A stretch of 64,000 nt of DNA. It comes from Myrica gale (taxonomy: Eukaryota > Streptophyta > Magnoliopsida > Fagales > Myricaceae). A program made the translations under genes and the position numbers. Under the pieces are notes generated by a model, which saw only the letters and a program-made list of their open reading frames with translations, had not been told where the DNA came from and ran no database searches. Shown in pieces: positions 57,346 to 64,000 of the stretch (positions within the stretch are counted from its first letter, which is position 1; each line of letters starts with the position of its first letter). The stretch is taken from the NCBI GenBank assembly GCA_963930655.1, contig OZ005619.1, positions 372,001-436,000 on the forward strand, in the 5' to 3' direction.

Positions 57346-58082
57346 CACATTATTCTTGCTTAGAAAAAAAAATAGTAATAGGATTATATTACCGAATAAT
57401 GGTTGGTATAATATTCTCCGATGGATTTGATCAGTCACTACAACAATTTTCGTATAATATTGTTCGAATATTGCGCATTATTGGTGCTATTTGGGCAATA
57501 AGAGTATGGGGGTCCAAACGTAGTAGACTCAAGAGCCCTAGTTGGGCGATTCGTCTTGCATCCATTAGGGCTAGTTTCCAGAAACTCTAATTGCTGTTAA
57601 AGTAGGACACGATTCAATTGCAAGGGCTTTTAGCCTTTATATGTCTTGCCCGATCCCACTTGAATGGTTACTTTCTTTGTAAAAGCACCAATAATGCTTC
57701 TCCACTTTTTTAAAAGAGCCACGCAAAGCCATTGCCATTTACGTGACGGTCTCAAATGAGGCACCTGATGGGCCTCCTCGCAAGAGTTCATTGGCAGTAG
57801 TGGAAGATGCAGTTTGAGGAGGGTCATTTATTAAGATTCTACTCACATGGTCTCTGCAATCTGTCCTTCCCTATAGCTCTTAACCTTTAGTGCTTCTGGG
57901 AAAACAGTACAAGAAATGCAAACTCTCTGTTATAGCTAATAGGACTGAAGGGAAACCCTATTGTTGTCATCGTTGTCTTGTGAGACTGGTAACTTTTGGC
58001 AGCTCCACTTTCTATTTTGTGTGCATGCCTTTTGGTAAGCTATGGTAAATATACGGCCGAGTGAATATACCATTGGGGCTAG
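57346..58082. other. Unassigned sequence
   Basis: Short frames (for example near 57399 plus and 57630 minus) with no recognisable domain. The minus-strand Aux/IAA exon ends in this sequence after its RIMK residues. Confidence 0.4.
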
Positions 58083-58690
58083 TTTCATGATTCTTAGCCT
58101 CCTACAGGAGTCGGTGAACATTCTGCATAATAAACAACAGTCAGCTATTTAACAAAACAAAAAAAAACAAGCACGAACTACATTCAGCAAGATAAATGTA
58201 TTGAAAGTACAGAACACAATGTCAATTTTCATGCCAGAAAATCCCAAGTACTTGAATCTCAAGCAGTGATGGACAATCAGATCAGATCATCTGTGGGTGT
58301 AAAAAATTACTTCGAATCAATCTGAGTCCGCAGCTCATTCTGTGTTTACCCCACTATGGTTGTAGAAAACCGAAACAACCAATTTAATCTACTATTCAAT
58401 CACCCGTGACTAGATTTTCTAACAGAAACCATGGAGTTAGCTTACGAAGCCACCTCAGGTTAAGAAACTATCTGGGATTCACCGCAGACCATTTGCACCA
58501 TGTATGCAAAACAATAAAAGCATAAAAAGTCTAGTACTTACCCCCACGGGACATCACCAACAATTAGCATCCAATTACCATCCCTGTCTTCGTATGTAAG
58601 AACATATTCGGAACCGTGGAGAAGATCCCTCAAACAACTCTCATTCAGGCCATCATGCCTTCGAAGTCCATGAGAACTGCACTGCCCTGA
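58083..58690 (-). pseudogene. Aux/IAA repressor C-terminal (PB1) fragment
   Basis: Aux/IAA proteins repress auxin-response factors through a PB1 domain. The minus strand gives [36 protein letters not shown] and a GTAAGT donor near 58552. A 420-bp intron follows, then MFTDSCRRLRIMK at 58083-58121. The normal ending (a Gly-Leu-Ala-Pro-Arg nuclear signal region) is replaced by LAPMVYSLGR and unrelated sequence. Domains I-III and the degron are not found upstream. Pro-Trp followed by Gly instead of Glu at the exon end is also unusual. Confidence 0.8.
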
Positions 58691-58888
58691 ATCAGTCATT
58701 CAAGAATTGACATAAATACCCTTATGATACAATCTTGCTAGTGTTTCCGAATCTACTAATTGTAAAGATTTTATCACGCGATCTTGTCCCAAACCTGAGT
58801 AAGCACTCTTCTGACATATCTTACAAGTACCAGTCTTAATTTCTGAAATTCAAGCAAGTATAGATTCAAAAAAAGAAAAAAAAAACTG

Positions 58889-58921
58889 CTAAGTGTTTGT
58901 GGATTTTGCCTTCAGGCTATG
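58889..58921. repeat. 33-bp shared segment (with 43967-43999)
   Basis: GTGTTTGTGGATTTTGCC onward is the same in both places except for the last base, and lies at a rearrangement junction in each. Confidence 0.8.
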
Positions 58922-59043
58922 TACACGATGCCCAAAAGCAAAAGGGTCTCTTTTTTGTTTCCTTTGATACTTCTCCTAAGAATGCTCCTTTCACCATCAC
59001 TGTGGAGTTTTTCTTGTAGAACAAGTCGTAGATCACAATGCTC

Positions 59044-59207
59044 CTTTCATCAACCCCAAATTGCCGATGCTTCCGTCCGAGAGGCTGTCATGAAGATCCT
59101 AAAACCTGATCCCAAATTGGCTGATTTCATTGAGGTCGAGTGTAGCAGAGATTCCTGGAAAGGAATTATAACCAGGCCGTGGCCCAACGAGCTGGCCATC
59201 CTCTGCT
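59044..59207 (+). pseudogene. GH3-X middle fragment, left arm of a hairpin
   Basis: Sense GH3 sequence: [43 protein letters not shown]. It is the segment just upstream of the break at 54773, so the two may be parts of one dispersed gene copy. It ends abruptly after WPN. Confidence 0.85.
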
Positions 59208-59326
59208 AGTGTTTGGTTGTACATGCTTCTACACTCGACCTCAATGAAATCAGCCAACTTGGGATCAGGTTTGAGGATCTTCATGACGGCCTCTCGGACG
59301 GATGCATCAGCAATTTGGGTTGATGA
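59047..59326. repeat. GH3 inverted repeat, arms about 97 bp, loop about 84 nt
   Basis: 59047-59144 pairs with 59229-59326, with about six differences. The loop contains the rest of the left GH3 piece ([11 protein letters not shown]) and unrelated bases. Confidence 0.9.
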
Positions 59327-59370
59327 TTCCGTTCTAATATCGTTGGAAAAAGAGGACCAATGCTTTGCGA
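59229..59370 (-). pseudogene. GH3-X middle fragment, right arm with extra 5' sequence
   Basis: Minus-strand GH3: AKHWSSFSNDIRTESSTQIA, then [20 protein letters not shown] and FIEVEC. It extends about 45 bp further upstream (KHW region) than the left arm, so the left arm derives from this one or from a common source. Confidence 0.82.
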
Positions 59371-59456
59371 GAACTCAGGAGAAGGTTATAAAGAGAGGAG
59401 AAAGAGAAAGAGTGTGAAGAAGGTTTTGTGTGGGAAAAGGGAAGAAAGTAAGGGGG

Positions 59457-59464
59457 TTTATATA
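59457..59464 (-). promoter_or_regulatory. TATA box upstream of the GH3 hairpin
   Basis: The minus strand reads CTCTATATAAACCCCC followed by about 85 bases of CT-rich, leader-like sequence up to the GH3 right arm. This is a typical plant core promoter pointing into the hairpin. Confidence 0.5.
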
Positions 59465-59540
59465 GAGGAGAGAGAAGAAGAGAGGCGCCAGGACTGGACT
59501 GGGGTGGGATTCGGTGCCAATGGACGGAATAAGATGGATC

Positions 59541-59620
59541 TCAAATAGTTAGTGCCTAATATCTTTTTTGCAATTATCTGTTTCTCGTTTCATAAAGGCT
59601 ACTGGGTTTTATTTATAAAC
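59541..59620. repeat. Duplicated block G, copy 2
   Basis: Matches 52783-52870 with small indels. Confidence 0.75.
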
Positions 59621-60442
59621 GTCTCACAAGCTTTTTGCCGAAATGCAATGGGTCATGGCATCAAGCACCCACATATTCAGGCCAAGCTTTTTGCCAAAAT
59701 CAGTGGGGTCGAGGGACATGGAGCAAAAGAGGTTAAGGAGGACAATTTGCACAAGGTAAACTTTTTGAAAGCGGTAATTCTAGAGTGTCTATGAATTCAT
59801 CCTCCAAATACCACGTTGATAACACACAAATTCATGGAAGAAGATGGTAAAGAGTGTTGATAATAATTTTTGAGTGCGCAGTAGTTTAATGCTTGAAGCT
59901 GAGGTTGGTCCCAGATTTTGTCGAAGAGATGCTTGTTTCTTCTTTGTTTATCCTGAATGTGGATGATAATTCAAGGAAAAGTACTCGATCTTATCCTGCA
60001 TGCAATGGATAATTATGTTTGTTTGGGTTAACCTAAACACAGAAGTTTCCAAAAGTGGAAACATCTATCAATTAAACTCTCGGTATTCCCTCCCAAAAAA
60101 GGTCTATTTTGGGTTTGGTTGTGGTCCTAGTACAGCTCAGATTGCATGTGTTGTTTCCCTCGCTTTCTTTCTGAGAAAAATCACTCCAATAATAATGACG
60201 TCCCACATATAATAGATAATTGAAGGCTCAAGAGCACTGAGAGTACACCACGTTGCAGGGTATTTAGAAAAATACTTGTCCCTGTAATCGGGCAAAACCT
60301 TATGAAAACATAGAGTACAGTCGATTTTTTTATAAATGCTGGAATCAAAGAAGTCCTTCGAAACGTGGGTTAAGAATTGTTTTTAGTTAATTAAGCTCTG
60401 GTTCCAATTTCAGTTCCGTGAAAACGGATATATATATATATA
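59621..60442. other. Intergenic, no gene recognised
   Basis: Short frames only. TATA-rich run near 60430. Confidence 0.45.
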
Positions 60443-61985
60443 CAGTGGCGGAGCCAGAAACCCAATTAATGGGGGGCAAACTTTTTAAGGAAAAATGAGA
60501 AAAAAAAAAATTTTTTACTACTTAATGCAAAAAATTCTTAAGAGTATAAATAAAAAAATTTAAGGACTAAAAACAATAAAAATATTGAAATACACGTACC
60601 GTACTATTTGCTGATATTGAGAGGTGACATTAAAGATTAAATTCTTCTTGTTCAAAACACCAATAGAGCACCAACTAATCACACAAATAAAAGTATTTAT
60701 ATATATATATTCTTTGTAAAACAAAACACATAAATAAAATAAAATATTTTCAGCAATATAACTTTTTACTTCCATAAATGAAGTACTTATTTTTGTTGCT
60801 AAAAAGGATGTACCCTATGCTTAATAAGTCATGCTGAATTTGTTGGGATATGTAAAAAGAAAACATAACACATAAATGAGAAAAATAAACAATTACTGTA
60901 TTTTCTATTATTCTTGAAAGAAACAATAGCAAAACGAAGCATATTGGAAAAAGAAGCCAAATTATCCAAAGTTCAAAAAGAATCCAGGTTCCAATGGCAT
61001 AAAAATACTTCTCACCCTTGCTATAGTTTTTTTAGTGTGACAGTACTATTGACCACAAGCTTCTCAAGAGTGGAATCTCTATCAACAATAAAATAACCCG
61101 AAATTGCAAGGAGGAAATACATACTTGGTAAATTATAATAGAAAAAAAAATTAGACAAAAAGTTCAATTTTAACATCAAAATAACTATTCTACTCCCCTT
61201 ACAAAATGAGAAAACAGAAAAATCGTAGTTGCCCATTACCTGGCTAAATTAATGGCTAAAATTTTAAAGAAATAGATTTATAACTTGATCCAAACGTCAC
61301 AAATTACAATGGAAAAGAAGTTTCACCTTTAGAGAAAGACAATTAAAAACAAGTTAATCTCATGGGCTATGAAAAATCAGACCTAAACAAACAAAAGATA
61401 GATGAAAATGAGTCTTACTTCAATTTTGGATTTTCATAAATTGTGGAGAAGTCAAACATGTAAAATTAGATGATGATAGTGACAATAAAATGATATAACC
61501 AATGATTCTCTAGTAAATAAAGATGGACACGCAGCACACTTGAATAATTGAATTATCACTTATCCAACAAGAGCACACCACCCCCTTTCTCAGTATTTGC
61601 GATATCCAAATTCTCAACCAAGTCCAACATAAAAGAAAAAAGAACAAAAAAAAAGCAGTACTAGAATAGTGAAAACATCTATTTCAATGATTACAACACA
61701 CAACGATTATCAGGACTCAGGAGAAGTATATGAAATATTCGTCGCAAAATTCACGACAACGTCGACAAGTTAATGTAGGATTTCAAGTTTTGACATAAAT
61801 AAATATATCTCTACTTATTCTTTTAGTTTGATTTTGAGGTATTGGGCTGCTTGGGTTTTAAGGGGGGCGGGCTGATTAATCTAGGCAGGTAACGGGGGCA
61901 AGCATAATTTTTATTTGGCTAAGGGGGGCAAATCTAATAAAAATAAATAAAAAATAAAAAAATACATGTAAAAAAAAATTTTGGG
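60443..61985. mobile_element. Remnant DNA transposon with CAGTGGCGGAGCCAG terminus
   Basis: CAGTGGCGGAGCCAG at 60443 followed by GGGGGGCAAA is a terminal motif I associate with non-autonomous plant DNA transposons (probably hAT/Tip100). Near 61840-61985, GGGGGGCAAA and TTTTGGGGG stretches recur and may be the other end, but no proper inverted complement of the terminus is seen. The 1.5-kb interior is AT-rich and non-coding. Confidence 0.4.
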
Positions 61986-62632
61986 GGTGATGTGTTTCAG
62001 GATCCACTGGCCACTGTTAATGTGTGATCGAAAAGAAGATTCAGAGGTTTGAGAGCATTTAAGAGGGCCGGACAGCTGACTTTCATCTTGAATTCCCGAG
62101 TCCATTTACATAATAATAATGCTTAGAAAAAAATTTACATAATAATAATAATAATAAAAAATAAATAAATAAACATCCGAGGAAGCACGTCCACCTTAAC
62201 GCACAACCGTTGGATAAGAGTCGGACGTCAAAGTAACTGACGGACGGAACACAGGGTGAGCTGGCTTGACCAGCATGCAACAAATCCAACGATCGCATAG
62301 TAATTAATGAAGATGCGTTTTGCTCGGTTAGGCTCGTCTGTGTTTTGGCTTGAGACGCCTTCATTTAGTGTACTGGCCCATATCTATAAAATTAAGCATG
62401 CAAGGAGGTCCGACCAGTACAGAAAATAAAAAAAAATCCTCTTCTTTTAATCTCTTCTAACAGATTTCTCCATACTTTTTTCTCTTTAACTCTAATATTT
62501 TTTATTTAAAAATTAAACAAAATCATCTCTCTACATATTTTATAAATTTTAATAAAAATTAAATATCTTTAATTTTATCAAAAAATTATATAAATATTCA
62601 TAATTATAAAAAAATTATAAAACCAGCATTTC
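61986..62632. other. Intergenic, no gene recognised
   Basis: (AAT)n at about 62140-62160. AT-rich 62440-62630 with MITE-like composition but no defined ends. Confidence 0.45.
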
Positions 62633-62951
62633 CTACAATTCCGCACGATGTACTGTGTGAAAGAAACGATACAAGCTGGTCCAACGCATAAAAAGATAGA
62701 TTGGAAACTTCTCTCCAGCTTCCTTACTGACAACAGAAAAGTAAGGAGGAACTTCCACGCGTCTGGTTCTTATAGAGCAAACTAAATGAATCCCCAGAAG
62801 CTCTGACCGTTGGGATCGAGGTGAGGGTAATATATAATTTGTGAGTAGGTGCGATTTGTTTGGCGTCCGTGAAAAGCGTTTAAGGTTTTCTTGTTTAATG
62901 TCTCTTCTGAGGACCTTGGTGCATGACCGCGTCCCCAATAAGCCTGCTATA
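62633..62951. repeat. Duplicated block D, copy 2
   Basis: Matches 44873-45066 and 45308-45380 in order and leads directly into repeat R1 sequence. It lacks the preceding GH3-Z hairpin. Confidence 0.8.
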
Positions 62952-63080
62952 TATAATATTTGGATCTAGAAATAGATCTTTATGAATTTCGGAAGTAAAG
63001 AGTACCGAATTATTTTGGATATAATTTCATTTCGTGAACAGATATGAATGTTGATGTTATTGACTGAGTTTTACTAAGAA

Positions 63081-63406
63081 TCTGAGAGACGTTCGTTTTC
63101 AAAGATTTTGGTGGAATCGTGTTGAAGACAGCTTTTTATTCGGCAGAAATGAAATCCTCACCGGCATATGTGTGGCCCACCGTCTGACTTCCTTTTACCT
63201 TTTTCTGTTTTTTTTACCTTCAAAAAATCAAATTTTAATAAAAAATATAATAAATTCGAAATAAATAAATAAACAACTTTAAACATCATCATCACTTTTT
63301 TACACATCATCAATCTCTACACAAACACCAATGCAACTTTAACAACACCTAAAAATTCACAAAACTCTTCAAATCCTATAAAATTCTTCAACACGAACAT
63401 CACTCT
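63081..63406. mobile_element. MITE of the GTTCGTTTT family (copy 3) with empty site
   Basis: 63084-63403 (320 bp) lies between TCT repeats (63081-63083, 63404-63406). R1 copy 2 at 46498 has AGAATCTGGATATG uninterrupted. The ends GACGTTCGTTTT and ACACGAACATCAC form inverted repeats. The interior is AT-rich. Confidence 0.8.
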
Positions 63407-63549
63407 GGATATGAAATTTTACAAGTGTATATTTCACTCTGGATATGAAAACTTTAACAACACCTAAAAATTCACAAAACTCTTCAAATCCTATAAAATT
63501 CTTCAACACGAACATCACTCTGGATATGAAATTTTACAAGTGTATATTT
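63335..63549. repeat. Tandem duplication of the MITE end, 115-bp unit
   Basis: AACTTTAACAACACCTAAAA begins at 63335 and at 63450. Both units include the MITE terminus and the first R1 bases beyond it, so the duplication followed the insertion. Confidence 0.85.
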
Positions 63550-64000
63550 AATATATTAGGAAATAACATATTTTAAATTGAAGATTTTAAGAAAACTCGA
63601 GATAAGTTAGTTATATTTTAGAATTTGACGAGTGAGTTTTGAATTTAATCTGGTCGGACAGATTTAGAGTTTTATTTGTATTTCAATTTGAACGTATTAT
63701 AATAAGTTAAATTTTGTATTGTTAGGGTGTAAATGTTATTTGTATGTCCTTGTTTTGACTTACATATAATTGGTATAGAATATTTCTATGTGGTCCCTAG
63801 CTATTTTTTGGTGTCGGCCTTATTGCTTATTTACGATTGTTTTCTTCACTAGATTTACGGTAAGATAGCATTGCTGGTCAATCAGGGTCGTTTAATTGGA
63901 AGACCACCACACACAGCTGGTTCTAAAAGAGTTTTAAGGTATTAAAGAAAATGAAAAATAAAGACAAAAAAATATTAGAGCCAATTTTCAAGTGCGCGTG

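Larger units (their letters stand above)
62952..64000. repeat. Dispersed repeat R1, copy 3 (interrupted by a MITE, runs off the window)
   Basis: Collinear with 46378-46975 of copy 2. A 320-bp MITE interrupts it at 63084-63403. It then continues past the window end with the same AGAGCCAAT(C/T)TTCAAGTG phrase as copy 1. Confidence 0.75.

Noticed and set aside
1..64000. CRISPR arrays, bacterial operons, rRNA genes
   Set aside because: None seen. Introns, plant families and retroelements show nuclear plant DNA.

Overview
The window is nuclear DNA of a flowering plant. Canonical GT-AG introns split the genes, and the gene families are plant-specific: ankyrin-PGG membrane proteins, GH3 auxin-amido synthetases, Aux/IAA, an AGO5-type Argonaute, and plant MITEs and a SINE. 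A woody eudicot is the best guess, but I cannot name the species. The + strand carries few open genes; most of the window is gene remnants, transposable elements and dispersed duplications.

Layout. 1-6 kb: an intact three-exon RING-H2 ubiquitin-ligase gene (minus), then a decayed tandem copy that lost most of the RING. 3.2 kb: a SINE with target-site duplications. 6-9 kb: an RNase H-like retroelement scrap and two MITEs. 9.6-10.1 kb: a short plant-specific protein gene with a TATA box. 10.8-15.2 kb: an intact eight-exon ankyrin-PGG gene on the minus strand, convergent with it. 15-23 kb: mostly intergenic, with a gypsy scrap, an AT-rich tract, MITEs and a hairpin. 23-26 kb: a fragment of an AAED1-like thioredoxin-fold gene and a chimera of two GH3 paralogues. 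26-29 kb: dispersed repeats. 29.5-40.5 kb: an AGO5-like gene, inactivated by one frameshift and two in-frame stops. A complete Ty1/copia element with LTRs that read as identical sits in one of its introns. 41-64 kb: a patchwork of duplicated blocks holding GH3 fragments, an Aux/IAA fragment, a peroxidase scrap and a frameshifted Myb/SANT gene.

The most unusual theme is fold-back structure at gene fragments. GH3 pieces lie in inverted repeats at 53.2-54.2 kb (arms about 500 bp), 59.05-59.33 kb and 44.8 kb. A further trace at 25.1 kb shares the loop of the 53.7 kb palindrome. The AAED1 fragment at 23.05 kb has the same architecture. Transcripts through these would form double-stranded RNA against GH3 family genes, so they are candidate hairpin-siRNA or proto-miRNA loci. 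They could equally be passive scars of template switching. A second theme is paired occupied and empty sites inside duplicated blocks, which date transposon insertions within the window itself.

The functional genes likely act alone (ubiquitination, membrane ankyrin signalling). Nothing indicates an operon-like or co-regulated pathway, although auxin-response genes are over-represented among the debris.
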